A stretch of 15,195 bases of DNA, from assembly GCA_937919165.1 (NCBI GenBank), contig CALFPO010000064.1, positions 1 to 15,195 of the forward strand. The letters run 5' to 3'. Position 1 is the first letter of the stretch. Every line of letters begins with the position of its first letter. Position numbers and translations under genes: made by a program. The notes under the pieces were generated by a model. The model did no database searches. It was given only the letters and a program-made list of their open reading frames with translations, and was not told the DNA's origin. The stretch comes from an uncultured Bacillota bacterium (GTDB lineage Bacteria > Bacillota_I > Bacilli_A > Erysipelotrichales > Erysipelotrichaceae). Positions 1 through 8,097 of the stretch are shown piece after piece.

Positions 1-2472
1 GTGAAAATAACTATCGGTGCCCTTGCACATGTCGATGCAGGCAAGACAAGTCTATCTGAAAGCATTCTATATCTGACATCAGCCATCCGAAACAAAGGCC
101 GTGTCGATCATAAGAATGCTTTTCTTGACTACAATTCTCTAGAAAAAGAGAAAGGCATCACCATCTTCAACAAGGAAGCCCGCTTCTCATACAAGGACAA
201 TGAATACATCTATCTGGATACTCCAGGACATAGCGACCTGCAATATGAGGCCAACAGAGCCATCAATATCCTGGATTGTGCCATCATAATCATATCCGCC
301 ATCGAAGAGATACCTTCGGATACCATTAAGATGTTCACAAATCTTTGCAATAGAGGCATACCTGTGCTGATCTTCGTCAACAAGATGGACATCACAAGCT
401 TCACTAGAGATGAAATCATGGTAAAGCTCAAGAATTGTCTTGATGCAAACTGTATAGACCAAGAAAGCATCATGGAAACAGTTGCTCTAAATTCCGATGA
501 GTTGCTTGACGTGTATCTTAAGGAAGGCAAGATAGATGACATCAATGTCATCAACAGTCTAAGAAGCAATGAGATCTTCCCTTGCTTCTTCGGTTCAGCC
601 CTCAAGGATGAAGGCATAATCGCTATCCTTGACTTCGTTGACCGCTACATAAGAAGCTACTATGACAAAGATGGCGAAACAAACGCCTACATATACCGTA
701 TCAGCAAAGACCACTCTTATCTGAAAATACTAAGCGGATCAATCCAGAACAAGGCGTCTTTTGGCGAACATAAGATAAATGAGATGTATAGAGTCAATGG
801 CCAGAACCTCGAGTCTATCAATGTGGCTGAAGCCGGAGACATCATCGCGGTAAAAGGTCTATCTAAAATAGCGATCGGAACATATCTTCCATCCTTCAGC
901 AGCGATAAGCTTCTTGAGCTGCCATCATTAACCTATAGGATAATCTCGTCTTTGGAAACAAACGAGCTCTTCAAGAAACTCGATGGACTAAATGGCGAAT
1001 TCCCTGAACTGCAGATTCGCATGGAAGGAAAAGATGTGTTCATCAGCCTCAATGGTGAGCTCCATTCGCTTATCGTCAAGAGCATCATCAAAGAAAGACT
1101 GGATATCGATGTTGACTTCTCCTCGCCGATCATCAGATACAAAGAAACAATTAAAGACGAAGCATTCGGCATCGGACATTTCGAGCCTTTGCGTCACTAT
1201 GGTGAAGTCATCGTCAAGATCAAACCATATGGCAAAGGTTTCAAAGTTTCGTCAAGAATAAGCAATTCCTACATCAATACCCTGCTCAGCTATCTCAGAA
1301 GCTATCCGCTTAGAGGAATATTGACCAATTCACAGCTTACCGACATCGAAATCGAGATCATTGACATCAAGACCCATCCCAAGCATACAGAAGGCCAGGA
1401 TCTGATCCAATCGTTAAGAAGGGCCATAAGACAAGGTCTAAGCAAAATTGAATCAATCCTTCTTGAACCAAACTATATCGTAACCATCAACGCTGATGAC
1501 AATACACTAAACAGCATCATCGCTGAACTCAGCAATCTCAAATGTCTTTTCACCATCGAAGGAAACAATATCGTTACGACCATTGCCCTTAGAAATCTTA
1601 ATGAGACGCTTCTGTCTCTCAAATCAAGACTTAAAGGAAATCTAAGCTATTCGATCGATGAGCTTATATATATGGAATGTAGCAACCCTGAAGAGGTGAT
1701 CGCGGAAAGAGGATACGACTATCGAAGCGACATGCGCAATCCTGCCGGATCGATCTTCTGCAAAAGCGGTGCCGGACATTATGTCGAGCCAGAGCATGTC
1801 GAAGAGAATATGCATCTCAATATGTCAGACTATACCGACAAGGTCATCACCCATACAATCCATAACAAAAGCACCATCAATGAAGATGAGCTCAAGCGGG
1901 TATGGAATTCCATCTACAAGCCAAAGCCTCGCTATATTCCGAAACAGTCATCTAGCAATGAAGAAAGAGTATATATCCCTAAGCCTTCAAAGCCTCTGCT
2001 GTATCTCATCGATGGCTACAATCTCATGTACTGCTATGACGAGGAACTGGCCTTCAGCGATCTGATCAACGCCAGAGAAAAGACCATCAACCTGGTATGC
2101 GACTTTGCGGGCTATGTGAATGCAGAAACCGTATTGGTGTTCGATGCCTACAGGACAGAAAGCTCAAAAACAATCGTCAACAGGATGGATAACATCACAA
2201 TCGTCTACACCAAAGAGAAACAGACAGCCGATACCTACATTGAGCTCAAGAGCAAGGAACTGAAGAACGACTATAAGATCATTGTCGTCACCTCAGACAA
2301 CCTTGAGCAGCTAAGGGTCTATTCGAATGATGCTTCAATAATATCGTCAAGGGAATTCCTGAACAGATATGAGAATTTCCGCCGCAACAGCAAGCATCTA
2401 TCCACATATAAGCCATTCAGACCATTTGATGATCTGAAGAATCTGCTAGAAAGAAACGAAGAGGAGCTATAG
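1..2472 (+). CDS. TetM/EF-G-like translational GTPase fused to a C-terminal YacP/Rae1-type NYN nuclease domain
   Basis: An 823-residue protein starting with GTG at base 1; its first residues align with the TetM N-terminus, so it looks full length. The GTPase motifs are intact: AHVDAGKT (9-16), KGITI (51-55), DTPGH (73-77), NKMD (127-130) and GSA (198-200). EF-G-like domains II-V follow to about residue 600, with a family-specific block at 564-595 (EEVIAERGYD, then NPAGSIFC). A Lys/Pro/Ser linker (640-665) leads to a NYN_YacP domain (666-790) with DGYN (671-674), VFDAYR (713-718), TADTYIE (742-748) and VTSD (763-766), the conserved acidic positions of that fold. TetM proteins are about 640 residues and lack this tail. 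B. subtilis Rae1/YacP is a ribosome-dependent A-site endoribonuclease, so a GTPase that delivers a nuclease to the ribosome is a coherent inference. A role in tetracycline resistance is doubtful because the TetM decoding-centre loop sequence is not conserved. The gene converges on dusB with a 6-base overlap. Confidence 0.9.
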   Translation: MKITIGALAHVDAGKTSLSESILYLTSAIRNKGRVDHKNAFLDYNSLEKEKGITIFNKEARFSYKDNEYIYLDTPGHSDLQYEANRAINILDCAIIIISAIEEIPSDTIKMFTNLCNRGIPVLIFVNKMDITSFTRDEIMVKLKNCLDANCIDQESIMETVALNSDELLDVYLKEGKIDDINVINSLRSNEIFPCFFGSALKDEGIIAILDFVDRYIRSYYDKDGETNAYIYRISKDHSYLKILSGSIQNKASFGEHKINEMYRVNGQNLESINVAEAGDIIAVKGLSKIAIGTYLPSFSSDKLLELPSLTYRIISSLETNELFKKLDGLNGEFPELQIRMEGKDVFISLNGELHSLIVKSIIKERLDIDVDFSSPIIRYKETIKDEAFGIGHFEPLRHYGEVIVKIKPYGKGFKVSSRISNSYINTLLSYLRSYPLRGILTNSQLTDIEIEIIDIKTHPKHTEGQDLIQSLRRAIRQGLSKIESILLEPNYIVTINADDNTLNSIIAELSNLKCLFTIEGNNIVTTIALRNLNETLLSLKSRLKGNLSYSIDELIYMECSNPEEVIAERGYDYRSDMRNPAGSIFCKSGAGHYVEPEHVEENMHLNMSDYTDKVITHTIHNKSTINEDELKRVWNSIYKPKPRYIPKQSSSNEERVYIPKPSKPLLYLIDGYNLMYCYDEELAFSDLINAREKTINLVCDFAGYVNAETVLVFDAYRTESSKTIVNRMDNITIVYTKEKQTADTYIELKSKELKNDYKIIVVTSDNLEQLRVYSNDASIISSREFLNRYENFRRNSKHLSTYKPFRPFDDLKNLLERNEEEL

Positions 2473-2481
2473 CTCCTCTTC
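2458..2481. terminator. Bidirectional hairpin containing both convergent stop codons
   Basis: A perfect 10-base inverted repeat, GAAGAGGAGC and GCTCCTCTTC, flanks a TATA loop. The TAG stop of the plus-strand GTPase gene (2470-2472) and the TAG stop of minus-strand dusB (2469-2467) both lie within the central CTATAG. The plus side continues AATCGTTTTC and the minus side GTTTCTTTCT, so the U-tract is imperfect in both directions. Bidirectional termination is likely, though its efficiency is uncertain. Confidence 0.7.
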
Positions 2482-3432
2482 AATCGTTTTCAGAATGTTC
2501 TTAAGGTCATCGAAACTCTTCATCCTATTCATCATATCCTTATAGGATGTAGCGTTATATAGTCCTGAGATATAATGCGGCGCTATGCCTCTCATCTCGG
2601 ATAGAGCATGCTTCTCGCCTTTAAGCTCAATGAGCTTCTCGGCGTGTTTTAGACAATAGTCAAGTTTGTCCTTTGTCTTGACCTCATAATCTTCTTTGCC
2701 CTCAAGATAGTTGTTTATCTCTTTGATCAGAAATGGGTTACCGACCAAAGCTCTGCCGATCATAACTCCGTCGCAGCCAGTCTCTTCTTTCATTCTGATG
2801 AAATCATCAACACTCTTAACATCTCCATTGCCAATGACCGGAATGGAAAGATTATCTTTCAAAATCTTTATATGTGACCAATCCGCATGTCCTTCATACA
2901 TCTGTGGTCTGGTTCTGGCGTGCAGAGCTATGGCACTTACGCCGCATTCCTCAAGCCTTCTAGCCAATGATAGATAGTTCATATGTTGCTTGTCATAGCC
3001 AAGGCGCATCTTGACCGTAACGGGTTTCTTCACATTCCTGATTATGCTTTCGACCGTTTCCAATGTCTGATCAACATTGGTCATCATGGCTGAACCGGCA
3101 CCGGTCTTTATGACCTTATTAACAGGGCAGCCCATGTTTATGTCAATGAAGTCGCAGTTGGTCCTCTCGTCAAGAATCTTGGCAGCATATACCATGGTAT
3201 CGGTATCCTTGCCGAATAGCTGCAATGTTATCGGATGATATTCATCATCCACTTCGATCATCTTCAAGGTCTTCTCATTTCTGTAATAGATGGCCTTATC
3301 AGAAACCATCTCAGAATAGACAAGTCCTGCTCCAAACTCAAAACATAGTTCGCGGAAGGCACCATTGGAGATGCCGGCCATGGGAGCGACAATCACCGGA
3401 CTCTTTATTTTCTTATCTCTTATTTTCAGCAT
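2467..3432 (-). CDS. dusB: tRNA-dihydrouridine synthase (DusB type)
   Basis: A 321-residue FMN-dependent enzyme that reduces specific uridines in the tRNA D-loop to dihydrouridine with NAD(P)H. Visible features are the start of the TIM barrel with APMAG (16-20), the signature DINMGCPVNKV with catalytic Cys102, a KMRLG segment, the HART segment, GNGDV, and GVMIGRALVGNPF near the phosphate-binding end of the barrel. Length is normal for the family. The ATG lies inside the end of hslO, with a 20-base overlap and no convincing Shine-Dalgarno site, so translation is probably coupled to hslO. The start is right because MLKIRDKKIKSPV matches the usual DusB N-terminus. It is the last gene of the minus-strand run; in many Firmicutes a dus gene follows hslO and is followed by lysS, but here it meets a convergent GTPase gene. 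Confidence 0.93.
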   Translation of the reverse strand: MLKIRDKKIKSPVIVAPMAGISNGAFRELCFEFGAGLVYSEMVSDKAIYYRNEKTLKMIEVDDEYHPITLQLFGKDTDTMVYAAKILDERTNCDFIDINMGCPVNKVIKTGAGSAMMTNVDQTLETVESIIRNVKKPVTVKMRLGYDKQHMNYLSLARRLEECGVSAIALHARTRPQMYEGHADWSHIKILKDNLSIPVIGNGDVKSVDDFIRMKEETGCDGVMIGRALVGNPFLIKEINNYLEGKEDYEVKTKDKLDYCLKHAEKLIELKGEKHALSEMRGIAPHYISGLYNATSYKDMMNRMKSFDDLKNILKTIEEEL

Positions 3433-4288
3433 ATGAAAGCACAGTCTCTATGTCGCTTCTTTCAATGATGTAATCCTTGCTGCAGAACTCACACTTTATT
3501 TCCAGCTTCTCTTCCTGCGCCAGTTCCTCAAGATCCTTCTTTGGCAAAGTCAGAAGATTACGCATGAATCTTTCTTTTGAACAGTCGCAATGATAGTAGA
3601 CCTTTTTTTCTTCCAGCACTTTTGCATCATCAAACAATGAATTCAGATAGGCATGCAGATCATTGCTTCTATCGAGTACCGAAGAGATAGGTTCAAGCTT
3701 GAGATTCTCAAGATACTCGATATCCTCCTCTTCATGATTAGGCAAAAGCTCAATGATCATGGCGCCTGAAGATTTCACGGAATAGTCAACATCCACAAGC
3801 ACTCCTACCGAAACGATGGTTGGCCTTTGTTCAGATACTGAGAAATAGTAGGCAAAGTCATCGCCTATCTCACCGCTTTGCAGCGCAACTTCTGAAGTAT
3901 AGTTCTGCTTAAGCCTCAGATTCTTGGTGACACGCAGATAGCCTTCCTTGCCAACCACCAGCCCGACAGCCAATTTATCTGATTCGTTGTATTTGAGATA
4001 GAGTTGTGGATCGCCACAGAATCCTTTTACCTCGCCATTGTTCAAAGCAACAGCCATGATGGTGCCGATAGATCCTCCACCATTGATGGTCACCGTAACG
4101 ACCTCGTTTTCATCCTTCTGCATCAGTCCCATAAGGGCAGTTACCGAAAGAGTACGGCCCAAAGCTGCACATGATGTGGGCCACATGTCATGAAGCTTTC
4201 TGGCTTCCTCCACCATCTCCTTGGAATCAAGAAGATAGATGCGGGCATGTTCATTCAATGCTGTTGCGATCAATACGTTATTTTCCAT
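3413..4288 (-). CDS. hslO: Hsp33 redox-regulated chaperone
   Basis: A 291-residue cytosolic holdase chaperone activated by oxidative unfolding. The N-terminal domain contains MGLMQKDENEVVTV and an INGGGSIGTIMAVA-like segment, typical of Hsp33. The C-terminal zinc switch is complete: C234-x-C236 (HCDCS) and C266-x2-C269 (KCEFC). In the family these cysteines hold zinc when reduced and form disulfides under oxidative stress. An AAGGAG ribosome binding site lies 5 bases upstream of the ATG at 4288, directly below a hairpin that follows ftsH. The stop lies 20 bases inside dusB, implying coupled translation. The ftsH-hslO-dusB order is a recurrent Firmicutes arrangement, which strengthens the assignment. 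Confidence 0.95.
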   Translation of the reverse strand: MENNVLIATALNEHARIYLLDSKEMVEEARKLHDMWPTSCAALGRTLSVTALMGLMQKDENEVVTVTINGGGSIGTIMAVALNNGEVKGFCGDPQLYLKYNESDKLAVGLVVGKEGYLRVTKNLRLKQNYTSEVALQSGEIGDDFAYYFSVSEQRPTIVSVGVLVDVDYSVKSSGAMIIELLPNHEEEDIEYLENLKLEPISSVLDRSNDLHAYLNSLFDDAKVLEEKKVYYHCDCSKERFMRNLLTLPKKDLEELAQEEKLEIKCEFCSKDYIIERSDIETVLSYAENKR

Positions 4289-4301
4289 TCATACTCCTTG
4301 A

Positions 4302-4327
4302 AAGAAGACAGCTCAGGCTGTCTTCTT
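4302..4327 (-). terminator. Hairpin between ftsH and hslO (attenuator or weak terminator)
   Basis: A perfect 11-base inverted repeat (AAGAAGACAGC and its complement) with a 4-base loop, beginning 4 bases after the ftsH TAA. On the minus transcript the descending arm ends in CTTCTT followed by TC and then the hslO ribosome binding site, so there is no long U-run. It could partly terminate, or protect an mRNA end, so that hslO-dusB are expressed at a lower level than ftsH. Confidence 0.5.
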
Positions 4328-4331
4328 ATGA

Positions 4332-6317
4332 TTATCTCTTTTTTGTGCCTGTCTTCTTGACAGAAGTTTTCTTCTCATCAGTCTTCTTGGCAGGAGTTTT
4401 CTTCTCTACAGCCTTCTTGGGTGCGGTCTTCTTTGCAGAAGAGCTCTTCTTGACTGGCGTTTCAGCCTTTACAAGTTTGCCATCCTTGATGACAAGCTTA
4501 TCCTTGAGCACCTCATCGATCTCTTCGGCTGTCAATGTCTCATTTACCATAAGGGCTTCAGCAATCTTGATCAAATCCTTGCGATGAGCCTTGATGATCT
4601 TCATGGCATTCTCATGACATGAATCGATGATCTCTCTTACGGCTGTATCAATCTCATAAGCAACCTGGCTAGAGGCATTTGATGGAGAGGCATAGTCTCT
4701 GCCTAGGAATACAGATGCTGAACCATTGTCATACTGGACAGGTCCAAGGTTTGACATGCCATAGGTAGTAACCATATCCTTGGCGATTCTTGTGGCAGCC
4801 TGGATATCTCCGGATGCACCGGTTGTGATGTCATCGAAGAAGATCTCTTCAGCTGAACGTCCGCCCATATATGAAGTGATAGTATCAAGCAACTCCTTGC
4901 GGGAATTGAGGATCTTCTCTTTTCTTGGCGTAATCAGATTGTATCCACCAGCATTTCCGCGCGGAATAATGGTGACTTTCTGCACTACAGCACCATCAGG
5001 AAGATTCAGACCGACAATCGCATGGCCTGCCTCATGATAGGCAACAAGCTTCTTGGTGTAGTCGTCATATGTTCTCGACTTCTTGGCAGGGCCCATCATT
5101 ACACGGTCGATGGCCTCGTCGATCTGTTCGATATCAATCTGTTCCTTGTTTTCTCTGACAGTCAGGATAGCAGCTTCATTGAGCACATTCTCCAGATCTG
5201 CACCTGAGAATCCCGGAGTTCTTCTAGCCAATGCCTCAAGATCGACATCGCTAGCGATATGCTTATTGCGGGCATGAACCTTAAGGATTGCCTCTCTGCC
5301 CTTCAAATCAGGCAATGATACAGTGATCTGTCTATCGAATCTTCCAGGTCTAAGCAGAGCTGGGTCAAGTACATCAGGCCTATTGGTAGCAGCAATGACA
5401 ATAATTCCGCTATTATCTGACATGCCATCAAGCTCTACCAGCAATTGGTTCAGGGTCTGTTCTCTTTCATCATGTCCACCACCGATGCCTGAACCTCTTT
5501 GGCGTCCAACCGCATCGATCTCATCGATGAATATCATGCAAGGAGAAGTCTTCTTGGCCTTAGCAAACATATCACGAACACGAGATGCGCCGACGCCGAC
5601 AAACATCTCGACGAAATCAGAACCTGAAATCGAATAGAAAGGCACATTGGCCTCACCTGCTACAGCCTTTGCCAGCAAGGTCTTGCCTGTACCAGGATTG
5701 CCCACCATCAGGATGCCCTTTGGAATTCTGGCACCCATTCTGGAGAACTTCTTAGGAGTGCGCAGGTAATCGATGATTTCGCGCATCTCTTCCTTCTCTT
5801 CATCGCATCCGGCAACATCATCGAATCTTACTTTGACGTTGTCTTCAAGTCTCGCACGAGACTTAGAGAAATCAAAGGCCTGCTTGTTGGAATTCATTGA
5901 GCCCATCTTGCCCATGATGAAGAAGCCAGCAATCACAAAGAGGATTATTGGCACAATCGATGAGAACAGATCGATCCAGATATTCGATGATTCTGCATCG
6001 ATGTAGCTTACATCATCGACCTTCTTGAGATCTTCGATCAGGTCATCAGCTGCCTTTTCGGTATTTGGCACGATGACGCTGAACTGTCTTGTCGATTCGC
6101 CTTCCTTATATGTGCCGCTGATCGACAGGGTATTGGAATTCACATGGACCTTAGCCGAATCGATCTTATCCGCTTTGAGCATCTCGTTGAAGTCGTTATA
6201 GCTCAAAATCGAAGAGCTTTGATTCACTGGGCCAGAAAAGAACATCATGATCAGGAATACCGACACGATGAGATATGGCACCAGATTAAGCAGTGGTCGT
6301 TTGTTGTTTTTGTTCAT
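4332..6317 (-). CDS. ftsH: ATP-dependent zinc metalloprotease FtsH
   Basis: A 661-residue membrane-anchored AAA+ protease that degrades misfolded membrane proteins and regulatory proteins. Two transmembrane segments (about 8-28 and 114-136) bracket the small extracytoplasmic domain. The AAA module has Walker A GNPGTGKT (206-213), Walker B IFIDE (262-266), and the second region of homology TNRPDVLDPALLRPGRFD with arginine fingers near 323-326. The protease domain has the zinc motif HEAGH (428-432) and the third ligand candidate Asp504 in TGASGDIQ. The last 40 residues (622-661) are an unusual Lys/Ala/Pro/Thr tail built on repeated KKT/KK units. The ribosome binding site TAAGGAG includes the stop codon of hpt. 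The tilS-hpt-ftsH order is conserved in Firmicutes; in B. subtilis TilS and HprT are reported to activate ftsH. Confidence 0.97.
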   Translation of the reverse strand: MNKNNKRPLLNLVPYLIVSVFLIMMFFSGPVNQSSSILSYNDFNEMLKADKIDSAKVHVNSNTLSISGTYKEGESTRQFSVIVPNTEKAADDLIEDLKKVDDVSYIDAESSNIWIDLFSSIVPIILFVIAGFFIMGKMGSMNSNKQAFDFSKSRARLEDNVKVRFDDVAGCDEEKEEMREIIDYLRTPKKFSRMGARIPKGILMVGNPGTGKTLLAKAVAGEANVPFYSISGSDFVEMFVGVGASRVRDMFAKAKKTSPCMIFIDEIDAVGRQRGSGIGGGHDEREQTLNQLLVELDGMSDNSGIIVIAATNRPDVLDPALLRPGRFDRQITVSLPDLKGREAILKVHARNKHIASDVDLEALARRTPGFSGADLENVLNEAAILTVRENKEQIDIEQIDEAIDRVMMGPAKKSRTYDDYTKKLVAYHEAGHAIVGLNLPDGAVVQKVTIIPRGNAGGYNLITPRKEKILNSRKELLDTITSYMGGRSAEEIFFDDITTGASGDIQAATRIAKDMVTTYGMSNLGPVQYDNGSASVFLGRDYASPSNASSQVAYEIDTAVREIIDSCHENAMKIIKAHRKDLIKIAEALMVNETLTAEEIDEVLKDKLVIKDGKLVKAETPVKKSSSAKKTAPKKAVEKKTPAKKTDEKKTSVKKTGTKKR

Positions 6318-6330
6318 CTAATATTGCTCC

Positions 6331-6870
6331 TTACTTGTAACATTCTTCCTTCAGTACCCCAATATATGGCAGATTGCGGTATTTCTGATTGAAATCCAAG
6401 CCAAACCCTACCACAAATTCATTAGGTACTTCAAAGCCGACATAGTCGACATGTATCTCAACTTCACGTCTTTCTTCCTTGTTCAGCAAAGTCACGATCT
6501 TCACATCTTCTGCACCCTTGGAATGCATCATTTCCTTGACTCTCGCAAGGGTCTTGCCTGTATCGACAATATCTTCCACCAGCAATACATGGCAATCGTT
6601 GATTGAACGGTCCAGATCCTTGTTGATCCTGACATCCGATTGCGACTCTGTTCCAACGTAGCTTGAAACATCCATGAAGTCTATTTCTATATCCAGATCT
6701 ATATGCTTGATGAGTTCAGCCATGAAAGGCACTGAGCCCTTAAGCAATCCAACAACAATCACAGGTTCCTTGTCCCTATAATAGTCGCTAATTTCTTTTC
6801 CTAATTCCTTGATTCTCGAGATGATTTCTTCTTCTGTGATTAGCACTTCTCTCATATCCTTATGCATCAC
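6331..6870 (-). CDS. hpt: Hypoxanthine(-guanine) phosphoribosyltransferase
   Basis: A 179-residue purine-salvage enzyme that converts hypoxanthine or guanine plus PRPP to IMP or GMP. The PRPP-binding signature VLLVEDIVDTGKT (95-107) is complete. The GLLKGSVPFM loop (41-50) and the late GFGLDFNQKYRNLPYIG segment are characteristic of HPRT. Length is standard. Two starts are possible: GTG at 6870 or the adjacent ATG at 6867. GGAGG at 6881-6877 sits 6 or 9 bases upstream of them, so both are acceptable and the ATG is probably used. It lies 18 bases after tilS and 13 before ftsH, a conserved trio. In related Firmicutes HPRT is inhibited by (p)ppGpp; nothing here tests that. Confidence 0.95.
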   Translation of the reverse strand: MMHKDMREVLITEEEIISRIKELGKEISDYYRDKEPVIVVGLLKGSVPFMAELIKHIDLDIEIDFMDVSSYVGTESQSDVRINKDLDRSINDCHVLLVEDIVDTGKTLARVKEMMHSKGAEDVKIVTLLNKEERREVEIHVDYVGFEVPNEFVVGFGLDFNQKYRNLPYIGVLKEECYK

Positions 6871-6888
6871 TCAAAACCTCCGCAATAT

Positions 6889-8097
6889 CTATAATTTTAG
6901 CACAAAGAGATTGTGTTTTATAGAATAATGCCCTATGTCGCAGCCGATGCCAGGCATAAGCACAATATCATCATTTCTGTTTGCTACAACAGGCCACTTC
7001 ATCCTGTCTTCCAGCCCGATTTTATTGTCGATGAAGTAGCGATTAAGCTTCTTTCTGCCATACTTCATCATAATGGAATCGCCTTCTTCAACATTTCTGA
7101 CAACAATCGGAAAATCATCTTTGCTCAGACTTACGCCCTCAAAAGATGTGCCCTTTCTGCTCATCCTGAAATAGCCATATGAACCATACTCAATTTCATT
7201 GAAGACATAGCGATAGCTCTCTGGCTTCTTGAAGATGCTGATATAGCCATATTCCTTGACGATAATGATGCCGTCCTTTTCATATCGATAATGCTTTGAT
7301 TCCTTCAGCTGTCTAAGCATCTCATCAAGATGATGCTCAGACATCCCCGAATACAGCGAATGAAGGTAAGTTCTAATGTAAGGATGCTCCACAAAGAAAG
7401 AAACATCATGTCTCTTGCCATCCTTCTTCATGTCTGCATATACCTGTCTCTTCTTTGACTGCAGTTCTCTATTCAACTCACTGATTTCTTTCTTCAGCTT
7501 CTGTTTATCTTTGTCATCCATCTTCTCAATGACGCTATGTCTTATGCGATTGCGGGCATAGACATTTCCTAGATTGGACTCATCGATGCCGTATGGAACG
7601 TCATTTTCTTCTGCATAAGCCATAAGGGTTTTCTTATCGTAGTCCAGCAAAGGTCTGATGATCTTTGCGTTATATACGACATTCCTTCTAGAAAGCCCAT
7701 AGGTCAAGGTACCTACCTTCTTTTCCTTCTGCATCAGATAGGTCTCAAGATGGTCATCTAAGTGATGGGCCACCAGAACATAATCAAGATTCCTTTCTTC
7801 CTGCAGCCTGCAGAAGAAATCATAGCGAAGTCTCCTGGCCTCTGCCTGGAAGTTGCCCTTAATGTCCTCTTCGTATACATCGAGCAGATGAAAAGCGATG
7901 CTGTATCTATCGCAATAATTCCTTACGATATCTTCATCTCTTTTCGCCGTATCTCTCTTATGATAATTGACATGGGCAACCTCTACATATAGTCCAGCTG
8001 TCCTCGCCAATTCCAAAAGGGCCATTGAATCTGGCCCACCGGAACACGCGATAAGATATCTATATCTGTCTGAGACGTTGATTCTCAATTTCTTCAT
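6889..8097 (-). CDS. tilS: tRNA(Ile)-lysidine synthase
   Basis: A 402-residue N-type ATP pyrophosphatase that attaches lysine to C34 of the CAU-anticodon tRNA-Ile, switching it from Met to Ile identity and AUG to AUA reading. The PP-loop motif SGGPDS is at 19-24, followed by HVNYHKR and AHHLDDHLET, typical of TilS. The C-terminal domain carries GDSIMMKYGRKKLNRYFID and WPVV with a late MPGIG, matching the TilS substrate-binding domain. The ATG shares one base with the ychF stop (TGATG) and there is no clear Shine-Dalgarno site, so translation is probably coupled. It is somewhat shorter than the B. subtilis protein but both domains are present. Confidence 0.94.
   Translation of the reverse strand: MKKLRINVSDRYRYLIACSGGPDSMALLELARTAGLYVEVAHVNYHKRDTAKRDEDIVRNYCDRYSIAFHLLDVYEEDIKGNFQAEARRLRYDFFCRLQEERNLDYVLVAHHLDDHLETYLMQKEKKVGTLTYGLSRRNVVYNAKIIRPLLDYDKKTLMAYAEENDVPYGIDESNLGNVYARNRIRHSVIEKMDDKDKQKLKKEISELNRELQSKKRQVYADMKKDGKRHDVSFFVEHPYIRTYLHSLYSGMSEHHLDEMLRQLKESKHYRYEKDGIIIVKEYGYISIFKKPESYRYVFNEIEYGSYGYFRMSRKGTSFEGVSLSKDDFPIVVRNVEEGDSIMMKYGRKKLNRYFIDNKIGLEDRMKWPVVANRNDDIVLMPGIGCDIGHYSIKHNLFVLKL

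Noticed and set aside
210..617. Long open frames antisense to the GTPase gene, and similar antisense or offset frames elsewhere (for example 4171-4587 and 8710-9108).
   Set aside because: They lie wholly inside well-supported genes, have no recognisable domains, and their composition reflects the codon pattern of the true gene on the other strand.
1..2472. Calling the first gene a tetracycline-resistance determinant (tetM/tetO/tetW).
   Set aside because: The GTPase core is TetM-like, but the domain IV loop differs, a nuclease domain is appended, and the gene sits among housekeeping genes with no mobile-element features.
4335..4454. The FtsH Lys-rich tail as a frameshift product or an unrelated downstream gene.
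   Set aside because: The frame is continuous from the protease domain, the stop is followed by a hairpin and the hslO ribosome binding site, and the codons are consistent with the rest of the gene.
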